Shown: positions 1 to 7,616, numbered from the stretch's first letter. The stretch: 60,719 nucleotides of DNA from Shewanella sp. SR44-3 (GCF_014163735.1 NZ_JACJDV010000020.1:1-60719), one strand, 5' to 3'. The notes: generated by a model from the sequence alone, not told the origin. Numbers and translations: made by a program.

Positions 1-313
1 ATACCCACTACTACTTGAGCTCGCTAGCCATTGAGCCTGAGTTAGCCTATCGAGCCATACGTCAGCATTGGCACATTGAAAACAAACAGCATTGGGTGTT
101 AGATGTGACGTTTAAAGAAGATAGTTGTCGTATTGGTGACAGAGAAAATGCGAAGAAAATGGCATTGCTTAGACGTATCGTATTGAATTTGTTAGAGCAA
201 CACCCGCTAAAGGCGAGTAAGCTAAGCAAGATGAGAAAAGCGGCATGGAATGATGATTTTAGGGCTGAATTATTCTTTGGTTAACGAATTTAACAAAGTG
301 TAATCCCACCCTG
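1..313 (+). mobile_element. Right end of an ISAs1-like insertion sequence
   Basis: The transposase stop is followed by 29 bases ending in CACCCTG (307-313). ISAs1-family inverted repeats, as I recall them, begin CAGGG, so this would be the right terminus. A different open frame resumes immediately after. The left end and any target duplication lie outside the window, so the boundary is inferred. Confidence 0.5.
3..284 (+). CDS. ISAs1-family transposase, C-terminal part (runs off window start)
   Basis: The reading frame is already open at the first bases and ends at the TAA at 282-284, so only the last ~93 residues are in view. They carry the pattern of ISAs1-family (H-repeat type) DDE transposases: an AIRQHWHIEN..HWVLDV stretch, then FKEDSCRIG, with the final catalytic Glu expected in this zone, and an ending in FFG. 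A TTG at 15 could be mistaken for a start, but the family protein is ~370 residues, so the true start lies outside the window. It is adjacent to a likely right IS end. Whether the complete transposase is intact cannot be seen. Confidence 0.85.
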   Translation, partial: THYYLSSLAIEPELAYRAIRQHWHIENKQHWVLDVTFKEDSCRIGDRENAKKMALLRRIVLNLLEQHPLKASKLSKMRKAAWNDDFRAELFFG

Positions 314-549
314 CCTCAATACCAGACCAAGTTAATACATCTGTAGACATTTCATCAGATACCTACGTTGAAGTATCAAATGTAGATATTACGGTGAACT
401 TCCCACTAGATAAAGCAAGACATATACCTAAAAAAAGTAAAACAAACTTCAATCCCCCTTTTAAAGCTAAATTGTCGTTGACAAGGTCGGCATCAGCAGC
501 AAAAAGTTTGATGAGTAGTAAGCTAAAACTTGGAAGCACTCGAGTTTAA
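314..549 (+). pseudogene. C-terminal remnant of an unidentified gene cut by the IS
   Basis: From just after the presumed IS end to the TAA at 547-549 one frame is free of stops (~78 codons). It has no convincing start codon or ribosome site. The product is Ser/Lys-rich, with stretches such as EVSNVDITVNFPLDKAR, and ends KLKLGSTRV. It matches no family I know. The simplest reading is the 3' stump of a gene disrupted by the insertion; a chance open frame is possible. The upstream half would lie beyond the other IS end, out of view. Confidence 0.4.
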
Positions 550-591
550 CTCAAACTTTTCCAAAATTTGCGCCTCCAAAATAAGCGCCAA

Positions 592-1071
592 CTAGCCCAG
601 CTTATTGCAGGCTTTGCCCAAAAGATGTTCTAGTTGTTGGTATTCATCGGCATCCAGCTGGTCTTTAAATGATCCAGCGAGGTGCAGATACACCCTCGCC
701 TCGGTAGACAAATATAACTCCCGGCCCTTATCTGTAAACAAGATATGTTGCGCCCTTGCATCGAATTGGCAAGTGACACGTTCGATAAGCCCACGTTTCT
801 CAAGTTTATTCACCATTAAACTCGCCGAAGATTTTTGCACTTGCATCTCCGCCGCTATCGCCGACATATGACTGCTGGAGTCATGTTCAATATCGGCGTC
901 ATCGATAGGGTTTTCATGCACATGGGCACTCTCTGCAACATGCACGTAATGAAGATATTCAAATTCACTGGCGCTCAGTACTTCTTGCTGCTTATCCTGA
1001 ACCTGATTACCCCAAGTTTGCGACAATAGTCGCTGCAGTTTGATCAGTGAGGTGTGCAAATCCATCGTCAT
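592..1071 (-). CDS. MarR-family transcriptional regulator
   Basis: A 159-residue protein with a MarR-type winged helix at about residues 66-125: a recognition-helix segment SSASLMVNKLEKRGLIERV followed by the wing DARAQHILFTDKG. MarR proteins are dimeric and usually repress an adjacent divergent gene until a ligand binds. Residues ~46-68, between the dimerisation helix and the DNA-binding lobe, form an unusual His/Asp-rich insert (HVHEN, DDADIEHD, SSSH) that might bind a metal; this is inference. Divergent from the methyltransferase at 1334, with repeated 17-bp motifs between them. Start taken at the first ATG; the ATG two codons later is possible. Confidence 0.9.
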   Translation of the reverse strand: MTMDLHTSLIKLQRLLSQTWGNQVQDKQQEVLSASEFEYLHYVHVAESAHVHENPIDDADIEHDSSSHMSAIAAEMQVQKSSASLMVNKLEKRGLIERVTCQFDARAQHILFTDKGRELYLSTEARVYLHLAGSFKDQLDADEYQQLEHLLGKACNKLG

Positions 1072-1110
1072 AGTTATCGCCGTATTGTTTTTGTAGGTAT
1101 GGGGTTATTA

Positions 1111-1129
1111 GTTAGCTTAGCAAACTAAC
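1111..1129. promoter_or_regulatory. MarR-type operator candidate, copy 1
   Basis: GTTAGCTTAGCAAACTAAC is an imperfect palindrome about 40 bases upstream of the marR start. Its reverse complement contains the same 17-bp pattern (TAGTTWGCTWASCTAAC) seen at 1298-1314 and 1269-1285. Position and symmetry fit autorepression. Confidence 0.55.
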
Positions 1130-1268
1130 ACGTCAAGGAGCTAAGTCAAAGCCTCACAGCAGAAATTTTTCTTTCCTAAGCAAATGTTAAATTACTTATT
1201 ATTTATCAGATGGATAACTCGCATTTATTAGTTTGCTTTATGACCACCACGTTATAAACACACAAATA

Positions 1269-1314
1269 TAGTTTGACTACCTAACCAAAAACCAAGATAG
1301 TTAGCTTACCTAAC
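1269..1314. promoter_or_regulatory. MarR-type operator candidates, copies 2 and 3
   Basis: TAGTTTGACTACCTAAC (1269-1285) and TAGTTAGCTTACCTAAC (1298-1314) are direct copies of one 17-bp motif whose GTTAG/CTAAC ends are inverted repeats. They lie 20-65 bases upstream of the methyltransferase start. A weaker copy, TAGTTTGCTTTATGACC, is at 1229-1245. Starts of copies 2 and 3 are 29 bp apart, close to three helical turns. Confidence 0.55.
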
Positions 1315-1333
1315 CAATAAAAAGCTAACGACT

Positions 1334-2080
1334 ATGAACACAGATCAACAGACAAGAGATACTTGCCCAATGGGCGCTTGGAATGAACAGCACACCTTAG
1401 ACTATGTGTCCAAATGGGGTGAATTGCCGCTGCATCAAAAAATCCCAGAACTGTGCCATTTAAAGAACACAGACAAAGTCTTGGACATAGGCTGTGGTAG
1501 CGGCGCAGCGGTCAGGGCCATTGCAGAAAAGCTTAAGCTTGGACAAGTGATTGGCATAGACCCAACAGCGAAAATGCTTGAAATCGCCACCAAGCTGACA
1601 CCAATGGCAACAGGAATGACGAGCGTAACAACAGGCACAGATGTTGAGCAGATCCGCTTTATTCACGCGGGCGCCGAAGCCATTCCCCTTGAAAATGACA
1701 GCCTAGATCTGGTGCTCGCCGTTAATAGTTTTCACCATTGGACTGATGTCACCGCTGGTTTAAGTGAAGTGTTAAGGGTGCTAAAGCCGCTGGGTAAATT
1801 TGTCATTATCGATGATATTTGGGATGAAATGCCCGAATACGCCACTCAAACTTGCGCGTCTTTACCCCAAGAAAATGAGCAAGCCGTAGTTAACAAGCAG
1901 GTTAATACTCAGCCCCAAGAGCTGGCATCTAGCATGGCAGAACTAAAACTAGTGGGAGTCATTAAGCGCACTATGGCAGAAGCCCAATTTACTGGCATTA
2001 ACAGCCGAGAGTATCGAATGAATGAAGTTGAAGCCGTGATAATCAGTGGTTTCAAGCGGGATGTTAAAGCAGAATTTTAA
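1334..2080 (+). CDS. Class I SAM-dependent methyltransferase (Methyltransf_11 type)
   Basis: A 248-residue protein with the Rossmann methyltransferase signature: motif I VLDIGCGSGAA at ~49-59, an acidic ribose-binding Asp in GIDPT, a motif II region with AEAIPLENDSLDLVLAVNS (~112-130), and HHWTDV typical of small-molecule or quinone-type methyltransferases. The substrate cannot be read. It is divergent from a MarR regulator, with operator-like repeats between them, so expression is probably released by a MarR ligand. No strong ribosome site precedes the ATG; a second ATG 12 codons in is an alternative. The ~50 residues after the core (165-215) look variable. Confidence 0.8.
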   Translation: MNTDQQTRDTCPMGAWNEQHTLDYVSKWGELPLHQKIPELCHLKNTDKVLDIGCGSGAAVRAIAEKLKLGQVIGIDPTAKMLEIATKLTPMATGMTSVTTGTDVEQIRFIHAGAEAIPLENDSLDLVLAVNSFHHWTDVTAGLSEVLRVLKPLGKFVIIDDIWDEMPEYATQTCASLPQENEQAVVNKQVNTQPQELASSMAELKLVGVIKRTMAEAQFTGINSREYRMNEVEAVIISGFKRDVKAEF

Positions 2081-2164
2081 GTGAAGAGCAGCTGATATCT
2101 ATCCAGTTGAATGCAGCACCAAGAAACGAATATATATAAATTAATCAACACCTTGGAAACTAAC

Positions 2165-2578
2165 ATGGACCTAGCCTTAGCCTTGCTTGGCCTATCACTT
2201 CATATACTTCTCTGGGAAAAACTCTCCGATTGGGGAAATTGGTTTAATACTATTATCAAACATTTACCTAAACCTTTGGCTTATCTTTATGAGGCATGGC
2301 GCTGCCCATTTTGCTTTGGTTTTTGGGCTGCTTTAGCGCTGCACTGCCTCACTGGTGTACACACCTTGCCAGCACTTGATGCTATGTCAGCGGCCATGAT
2401 TGATAACCTAGGGCAAGGCGCGATAGTTAGCAGCTATTTTCTTGATGCCTTAGCCACAGCAACCTTAATTATGATAGGGCAACTGAGCCTAAATGCCCTT
2501 GCCGTCCCCGCGATTAAAGGGCATCAAATGACCATGGAATTTAAGCAGTCATTTAAGCCCAATTCCGATGAGAAATAA
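2165..2578 (+). CDS. Small integral membrane protein, function unknown
   Basis: A 137-residue hydrophobic protein with about three membrane segments (residues ~2-17, 51-66 and 95-117) and a Cys pair in RCPFCFGFW (~46-54). The spacing resembles a redox or metal-binding CxxC at a membrane surface; that role is speculative. I chose the ATG at 2165 because it has a GGAAA upstream and begins directly with the first membrane helix; an in-frame ATG at 2111 would add 18 polar residues. The stop is two bases before the GNAT start, so the two are probably co-translated. I do not recognise a family. Confidence 0.65.
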   Translation: MDLALALLGLSLHILLWEKLSDWGNWFNTIIKHLPKPLAYLYEAWRCPFCFGFWAALALHCLTGVHTLPALDAMSAAMIDNLGQGAIVSSYFLDALATATLIMIGQLSLNALAVPAIKGHQMTMEFKQSFKPNSDEK

Positions 2579-2580
2579 GA

Positions 2581-3195
2581 ATGGCCAATACTGATCCATT
2601 TAGCAGTAAGCGCTTAATTATCAGCCCTATGCCTAGCTTTGTGGATATGACGGTAAAACAAAGCAATGCCATAAATAGTCATGCTGTAATTGGTAATGCC
2701 GTAGAAGATGATTTGTTGCTACAAATACTGGCAGAGGTGCAAACGCTACTCACACCTGCGACCACTGCATACTTACCGCCAGATTGGGGCAAGGTTAATA
2801 ACATAATCTCAGTTAAGCATTGGTGCCAACAAAGGGCGAATGAAGGCGGCTTTTATGGCATTTGGCATAAAGCCGATAATCAACTTATTGGGCTAGTGTT
2901 TTTATCCCCTGTCTCAGCTGAAACAGCTGAGATGCATATAGGCTATTTACTGCGGGAGTCACGTTGGGGTCAAGGCTATGGCGGCGAGCTGATCGCAGCG
3001 CTTATCACTTGGGCTCGTCATCAGGTAAACATAAACACCCTTATTGCAGGAGTTGAAGCGCAAAACTTGGCCTCAGTCGCCATTTTAGAGAAAAATGGCT
3101 TCAACATGATGCCATCAGGCATTGACTCAAAAAACAAGGTCACAAAGCCCGAGGTTGGAACGATATTTATGCAAAGACAGCTCAACAAGCTCTGA
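2581..3195 (+). CDS. GNAT-family N-acetyltransferase (RimJ-like)
   Basis: A 204-residue protein with the GNAT fold signatures: a beta-4/motif A region with RWGQGYGGEL (residues ~128-137), matching the acetyl-CoA pyrophosphate loop Q/RxxGxG/A, and a motif B region VEAQNLASVAILEKNGF typical of RimJ/RimL-like acetyltransferases. The first ~70 residues look divergent. Acceptor substrate unknown. It follows the membrane protein by two bases and ends the methyltransferase-membrane-GNAT run. A terminator follows. Confidence 0.82.
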   Translation: MANTDPFSSKRLIISPMPSFVDMTVKQSNAINSHAVIGNAVEDDLLLQILAEVQTLLTPATTAYLPPDWGKVNNIISVKHWCQQRANEGGFYGIWHKADNQLIGLVFLSPVSAETAEMHIGYLLRESRWGQGYGGELIAALITWARHQVNINTLIAGVEAQNLASVAILEKNGFNMMPSGIDSKNKVTKPEVGTIFMQRQLNKL

Positions 3196-3200
3196 GTTTA

Positions 3201-3235
3201 AGCCTGTTATTACAGGCTTCTAACGGGCTTTTTTA
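3201..3235 (+). terminator. Rho-independent terminator after the GNAT gene
   Basis: AGCCTGTTA (3201-3209) pairs with TAACGGGCT (3221-3229), with one wobble, followed by a T run to 3234. An alternative 7-bp stem, AAGCCTG/CAGGCTT, uses the same left arm, so two mutually exclusive hairpins are possible. Confidence 0.75.
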
Positions 3236-3247
3236 TCTGCTTTGAAG

Positions 3248-3823
3248 TTACTCTTTTTGCAGAATAAACGCCACAGCCCGCGCAAGTTCTGGGCTGTTGG
3301 GATCTGAAATCTTGGTTTGCCACACTATCTCGCCACTGCGATTAATAAACACTGTGGTTGGTGTGCCTTGTACGCCATAAGCACGTGCCGCGCTTTCGCC
3401 ATTGATGACAGTGTTAATGCCAATGCCGCGCTCCTTTAAGGTCTGACTTGGCATAGCGCCTTCATCTTCGTTAAAGCTGATGGCCAGCATCTGTAAGTCT
3501 GTGGCGACGTTAGCTAACCTTAGTTTGTCTAATCCAGGTTGTAATTTCTTGCAATAAGGGCACCATGTAGCCCAAAAGTGCAGCACTAGCGGTTTGCCCT
3601 TAAAGTCCCCTAGGCTCAGCTTATTACCGGCCTCATCTTGCAGACTAAAATCCGCCGCTTTTGTAAGCTCAGCTTCTGCTGCAAGGCTATTACCGCTAAA
3701 CGCAAGACTCATTCCAAAGTTCACGGCAAACCCAATGAACAGTAATAAGGTTAACCCACTCAGAGACTGCCAAAGTTTATGCCAAGGTTTAGTTTGCTTA
3801 ATTTGATTTATCACTTGCCGCAC
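3248..3823 (-). CDS. TlpA/ResA-type thioredoxin, periplasmic, membrane-anchored
   Basis: A 191-residue protein with one N-terminal membrane segment (~22-45), then a thioredoxin fold: FWATWCPYCKKL places the redox pair at C88 and C91, and GTPTTVF supplies the cis-proline. The anchor and family place it on the periplasmic face, where relatives reduce apocytochrome or other cysteines (ResA/CcmG) or act as suppressor-type disulfide enzymes (ScsD). The CPYC active site is closer to DsbA/ScsD types than to CcmG, so the partner is uncertain. It converges with the GNAT gene. Confidence 0.85.
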   Translation of the reverse strand: MRQVINQIKQTKPWHKLWQSLSGLTLLLFIGFAVNFGMSLAFSGNSLAAEAELTKAADFSLQDEAGNKLSLGDFKGKPLVLHFWATWCPYCKKLQPGLDKLRLANVATDLQMLAISFNEDEGAMPSQTLKERGIGINTVINGESAARAYGVQGTPTTVFINRSGEIVWQTKISDPNSPELARAVAFILQKE

Positions 3824-4200
3824 TCCTATCGATTTACATCTCGCCGCAATGACGGCCTAATCTGAACGATGAGTCCCTTAACGGCTTAACAATTTGTCCA
3901 TAAGACCGCACCGAGTACAATTTTAGTTCAGCGGCAGTAAAATTTAGCGTTAAATAACCTTGGATAACCTTGGATAACCTTAGATAACCTTAGATAACCT
4001 TCAATAATCTCGGATACTCTGAGATGACATCAATAAGATTGCTAAAGGTGGGGAAGAAAACTACAGCGGTGTGAATAGCTAGTGAATCGTTATCTTAACA
4101 GGCAGTGCCACCAGAAACAGTAGCACTTCAATAGTATAGGCTAAACCCGAAATCAGAAAATAACTAAGCCCATGGCGCTGGCACTTAATCTCTTTATCTA
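3824..4200. other. Intergenic stretch with a 10-bp repeat and a start-less frame
   Basis: It holds the tandem repeat at 3951-4020. On the minus strand, 4204 down to 4079 is one stop-free frame of 41 codons reading like a membrane helix (LISGLAY..LLFLVALPV). It has no ATG, GTG or TTG in a usable position, so it is more likely a relic than a gene. Nothing else is seen. Confidence 0.5.
3951..4020. repeat. Seven tandem copies of a 10-bp repeat
   Basis: Consecutive 10-mers read TAAATAACCT, TGGATAACCT (twice), TAGATAACCT (twice), TCAATAATCT and CGGATACTCT. The consensus is TRGATAACCT, best conserved in the middle and decaying at both edges. The period is almost one DNA turn. It lies upstream of the tlpA-like gene and downstream of ppnP. 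Confidence 0.9.
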
Positions 4201-4515
4201 TTAGTCAATGTAAGAGCAGCAATAGTCGATAACTGTGCTGGCTTTCACTTGAAACTTAGCATTTGCTGGCACTTCAAAACTTTGCGGCCCCACTATGGTT
4301 TGCCAAGTGTGACTCTCAGGCAGCAAAATTTGCAACTCGCCTGACAAGATCTCCATCAGCTCTTTGGCTTGAGTACCAAACTCATATTCACCTGGTAACA
4401 TTAGCCCTAAGGTTTTATGGCTACCGTCAGCAAACTGCACAGTACGGCTACTCACCTTGCCATCGAAATACACATTAGCGGCTTTGATGATGGTGGCATT
4501 ATTAAATTGTGACAT
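4201..4515 (-). CDS. ppnP: Pyrimidine/purine nucleoside phosphorylase PpnP
   Basis: A 104-residue single-domain cupin of the PpnP (YaiE, former DUF1255) family. Family features are seen: N-terminal NVYFDGKVSSRTVQF, GLMLPGEYEF, then LMEILSGELQILLP, a TW turn, and FEVPANAKFQVK. The E. coli protein splits several nucleosides with phosphate into base and ribose-1-phosphate in the cytosol. A TAGGAG ribosome site precedes the ATG. It stands alone as a transcription unit. Length matches the family (~94-105). The C-terminal CCSYID with paired Cys is slightly longer than in E. coli. Confidence 0.9.
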   Translation of the reverse strand: MSQFNNATIIKAANVYFDGKVSSRTVQFADGSHKTLGLMLPGEYEFGTQAKELMEILSGELQILLPESHTWQTIVGPQSFEVPANAKFQVKASTVIDYCCSYID

Positions 4516-4663
4516 GTTAACTCCTAGTGCTTACTATTATGCCCTGAGATTACAGGGATTAAGCTGAATTAACAATCAGATGGACAAATCATCGACACTA
4601 TTCACTCTGAGCAATGAGTAATGAGCAAGCGAGCCGTGATTGCTCGCAAGTCATCGCAGTAGA

Positions 4664-5299
4664 TTAAATGGCTAACTGATATTGGTAACGCACTTCATTG
4701 ATTAAACGCTGGCGAGAGCTATTAAGCCTTTCGTGGGGAGCAAACATCGAGCTCGCTTTATCTAGCAAATTTACTGCTAACCTCAGCTGACTGAGCTGTG
4801 CTTGAGTTAACTCATCAACGTCTAATAATTCATTAATTTCTAAGATTGCTAATTCTTTAGCCGCTATATCCTCAGGCAAACCAGAACGAGTGCATAAGCC
4901 ATATATCCCATTTAAAAAATGAGCCCATTCCTGTTTTATGTGCGCATCAAACTCAGCATTTACCTTGGCATTGCTGGTGCTGTGCCCTTGCCTTTTCAGA
5001 TCTTCAAGGGCCATTTTATAACGAGTGGCGAATACCTCGAAGACCGCACTCACAGAACTTGAAACTTGAATAAGCCCAAGCCATGCGGCGTAACCTTTAG
5101 CATAATACTCAATGGTCTGTTCTTCATGATGCAGGCCGAAGAAAGAGTCACTTTGCAATTGTAAGCGCAATTGATAAGAACACTTAGGCATCAATCCCTG
5201 TTGTTGATAGCTCAGTAAATCTTGCTGGCTGACCTTTGAAATATCAAGCAGTTGCTGCTGAGTAAAAAAGTGCTCATTTAAATAGTTCATTAATTCCAT
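4664..5299 (-). CDS. Conserved hypothetical protein (DUF6058-like)
   Basis: A 211-residue soluble, helix-rich protein. The N-terminal ~45 residues (MNYLNEHFFTQQQLLDISKVSQQDLLSYQQQG) look like a short helix-turn-helix or MerR-like segment, followed by an alpha-helical body. The pattern recalls the DUF6058 family found in Shewanella and relatives, whose function is unknown; that assignment is from memory and tentative. I took the ATG at 5299 because it has GGGAG upstream; a TTG 11 codons earlier lacks one. No clear operon partner. Confidence 0.6.
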   Translation of the reverse strand: MELMNYLNEHFFTQQQLLDISKVSQQDLLSYQQQGLMPKCSYQLRLQLQSDSFFGLHHEEQTIEYYAKGYAAWLGLIQVSSSVSAVFEVFATRYKMALEDLKRQGHSTSNAKVNAEFDAHIKQEWAHFLNGIYGLCTRSGLPEDIAAKELAILEINELLDVDELTQAQLSQLRLAVNLLDKASSMFAPHERLNSSRQRLINEVRYQYQLAI

Positions 5300-5404
5300 T
5301 GCTATAACACTCCCTATAAAAACCGAATTCAACTCCGAAACGTGACCCCCTCAGTACAGTCATTAACTTGTCCGTTAGAGCAAAGCCAGTACCTGTCTAA
5401 CTCA

Positions 5405-5728
5405 TCACTCAGGTTTTGACAGGTATGGCGATAAAAATGCACTCGCTTGCGCCTCACATATCCCAAGTTCAACATTAACGCCTGCACTTTGCAGCATGGC
5501 TATGCCTTTACCACAATTTCTAGGGGCGGGATCAAGCATGGCCACCACCAGATGTTTGAGACCCGAATTGGCAAGTGTCGCCGCACAGGCTGGCGTTCTG
5601 CCCACAAATGAACAAGGCTCCAAAGTCACGTATGCCGTCACACCTGCCAGCTCACCTTTAATTGCATTTAAGGCCTCAACTTCTGCATGATCCCCGCCAA
5701 TGCTCTGGGTAAATCCTATACGTAATAG
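5405..5728 (-). pseudogene. Truncated cytidine-deaminase-fold (RibD-N-like) remnant
   Basis: The frame from 5728 to the stop at 5405 contains the zinc signatures of the CDA fold: GGDHAEVEAL, with the His and catalytic Glu, and TLEPCSFVGRTPACAATL, with the two Cys ligands. The spacing and the GRTPACA wording are those of RibD-type deaminase domains. The frame is closed by a stop at 5729-5731, and no start codon lies ahead of HAE. The first ~45 residues of the domain (the GAVIV strand) are missing and no reductase domain follows. This is most likely a decayed RibD-like deaminase. A GTG within it would give only 78 residues lacking HAE. Confidence 0.75.
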
Positions 5729-5766
5729 TCAACTGCAATATATAAACAGGATGCTGAGATAGTTGT

Positions 5767-6465
5767 CTAACCTTGATTAGGAATAGCGCAAGCAAACTTA
5801 AAAGCGGCTTCGCACTGAATCGCCATGGGGTCGACAATAACCAGTGGCGTTATGTTTGAGGTAATCACTAAAGGAAGCTCAGTGCAAGCTGTGATAACGG
5901 CATCACAATTGGTGTAATTGGCTAATATTGCCTCAAATGCTGCACTAAATTGCTCTGTAGCATGTCCCTTAGCGATACTCTGCTGCATAGACTGCATCAA
6001 GACGCGCTCTTCAAGGACTGGGACCATAACCTCGATACCATAGGCGGCAATTTTATCGCTATAGTAACCACTTTCCATGGTGTACTGAGTCCCCGTCAAT
6101 AATACTTTTTTATGACCTTGCTGGTGTAAATACTGCGCCGTTAAATCGGCCATATGAAACACAGGCACAGATAAATTCAGCTCATCTTTAATCGCATCAT
6201 ACGCTTGGTGCAGCGTATTATTACAAATCAAAATACAACTTGGATTTAAATCATTGAGATACTGCAGTTCTCTTTGCAGTATGGGATAAATATTATCCCA
6301 CCCCTCTGGGTAGTGCTGACGGATCTCAAAGTAATCCATGCTAGATAACAATAACCGCGCCGAATGTCCCTCGCCAAAGTGTGCTTGGGCCTTCTCATTT
6401 AACAGCCGATAATACTCTATCGTCGACGGCCAACTCGTGCCGCCTAATAATCCAATTCTTTCCAT
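5767..6465 (-). CDS. Aspartate/glutamate racemase family protein
   Basis: A 232-residue protein of the Asp/Glu racemase family. Seen: GLLGGTSWPST at the N-terminus, the first catalytic Cys in CNNTLH (C81), and the second in TACTELPL (C194). These two thiols take and give the alpha proton in a PLP-independent racemisation. TELPL and the STIEYY motif favour aspartate racemase (YgeA-like, broad specificity) over MurI; the specificity is inferred. Usual family length. No obvious operon partner. Confidence 0.87.
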   Translation of the reverse strand: MERIGLLGGTSWPSTIEYYRLLNEKAQAHFGEGHSARLLLSSMDYFEIRQHYPEGWDNIYPILQRELQYLNDLNPSCILICNNTLHQAYDAIKDELNLSVPVFHMADLTAQYLHQQGHKKVLLTGTQYTMESGYYSDKIAAYGIEVMVPVLEERVLMQSMQQSIAKGHATEQFSAAFEAILANYTNCDAVITACTELPLVITSNITPLVIVDPMAIQCEAAFKFACAIPNQG

Positions 6466-6730
6466 GGTATGGGTGCCTAATCTGAGTATTTTAGAAAGCC
6501 AATAAACTGACCTTTTCAGCTGCCAAAGTCAATATCATCCTAATCGTCGTTGCACAGACAAATATGAGAGATTATGGAGTAAGAAAAGTCTTGATTAATA
6601 CGGAATTAAATTCTCAATTAAAAAAATCAATTCATGAGTATTTGGTTAGCATAATATACGCATTCTAGCTTTTGTTGCTAAGACTATGCCGTGATACACT
6701 CGGCTCATCGTTCATTTAGCACAGTCAATT

Positions 6731-7276
6731 ATGAAACAACTGCTCGATTTCCTGCCATTAATTATCTTTTTTACCGTATACAAATTGGTCGACATTTACA
6801 CTGCCACCGGCGCGTTAATCGCCGCCACCGCAGTTCAAATCGCTATCCTCTACTTTGTCTACAAAAAAGTCGAAAAGATGCACCTTGTCACTTTTGCTAT
6901 GGTGACGGTATTTGGCACACTGACGTTAGCGTTTCATGATGATGCCTTTATCAAATGGAAAGTCACCATCATCTATAGCTTGTTTGCTATTGCATTAGCC
7001 GTCAGTCAAATAATGAATAAATCCATTATTAAAGCTATGCTAGGCAAAGAGTTAAAGGCTGATGACAGCATCTGGGCTAGAGTCACTTGGTATTGGGCAC
7101 TGTTCTTTATCGGTTGTGGCTTACTCAATGTCTATGTGGCCTTTAGTTTACCCTTAGAGACTTGGGTTAATTTTAAAGTCTTTGGCTTAAGCGCACTGAC
7201 CTTGCTCAATACGGTTATCAGCGTTTTCTATATATACAAACATGCCCAGCCTGAACAGGATGATACGGCGAATTAA
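6731..7276 (+). CDS. yciB: Inner-membrane septation protein YciB (IspZ/IspA type)
   Basis: A 181-residue polytopic membrane protein beginning [18 protein letters not shown], the hallmark of YciB/IspZ, with about five membrane helices and conserved AMLGKEL and WYWALFFI segments. In enterobacteria YciB links envelope synthesis with division proteins; Shigella mutants have septation defects. The next genes are yciI and xthA, and yciB-yciI proximity is also seen in E. coli. An overlapping frame starting at 6691 is a shadow. Confidence 0.92.
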   Translation: MKQLLDFLPLIIFFTVYKLVDIYTATGALIAATAVQIAILYFVYKKVEKMHLVTFAMVTVFGTLTLAFHDDAFIKWKVTIIYSLFAIALAVSQIMNKSIIKAMLGKELKADDSIWARVTWYWALFFIGCGLLNVYVAFSLPLETWVNFKVFGLSALTLLNTVISVFYIYKHAQPEQDDTAN

Positions 7277-7302
7277 ATAAGTGACCACTTAGGTGGACAA
7301 TC

Positions 7303-7308
7303 AAGGAG
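7303..7308 (+). promoter_or_regulatory. Ribosome binding site fixing the yciI start
   Basis: AAGGAG lies 8 bases before the ATG at 7317, which excludes the longer in-frame ATG at 7293. Confidence 0.85.
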
Positions 7309-7316
7309 CATTAAAC

Positions 7317-7616
7317 ATGTGGTATATGATTTCTTCGCAAGATGTTGAAAACAGTTTAGAAAAACGCTTATCAGTCCGCTCGCTTCACTTAGCCAGGCTG
7401 CAAGAGCTATCCGATGAAGGTCGCTTGTTAGTGGCAGGCCCCCATCCAGCCATTGATAATGAAAATCCAGGGGATGCTGGCTTTACAGGCTCACTGGTCA
7501 TTGCAGACTTTGCAAGCCTTGAGCTCGCTCAAGCTTGGGCCGATGCCGACCCTTATATTGAAGCAGGCGTATATGCCAGCGTGATAGTTAAACCTTTTAA
7601 ACGAGTATTGCCTTAA
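7317..7616 (+). CDS. yciI: YciI-family protein
   Basis: A 99-residue protein of the YciI family (dimeric alpha-beta barrel, ferredoxin-like). Family features: [10 protein letters not shown] at the start, a conserved HLARL helix, LLVAGPHPA with the putative active-site His, and [16 protein letters not shown]. The YciI fold is related to muconolactone isomerase and chlorite dismutase-like barrels, but its cellular reaction is not settled. It sits 40 bases after yciB, and its stop TAA shares one base with the xthA ATG, so the three genes form an operon. Confidence 0.93.
   Translation: MWYMISSQDVENSLEKRLSVRSLHLARLQELSDEGRLLVAGPHPAIDNENPGDAGFTGSLVIADFASLELAQAWADADPYIEAGVYASVIVKPFKRVLP

Noticed and set aside
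3951..4020. CRISPR array
   Set aside because: The units are contiguous 10-mers with no spacers and no cas genes in the window.
6691..6939. Plus-strand frame of 82 codons overlapping yciB
   Set aside because: Out of frame with YciB, Arg/His-rich and without family features; a shadow of the real gene.
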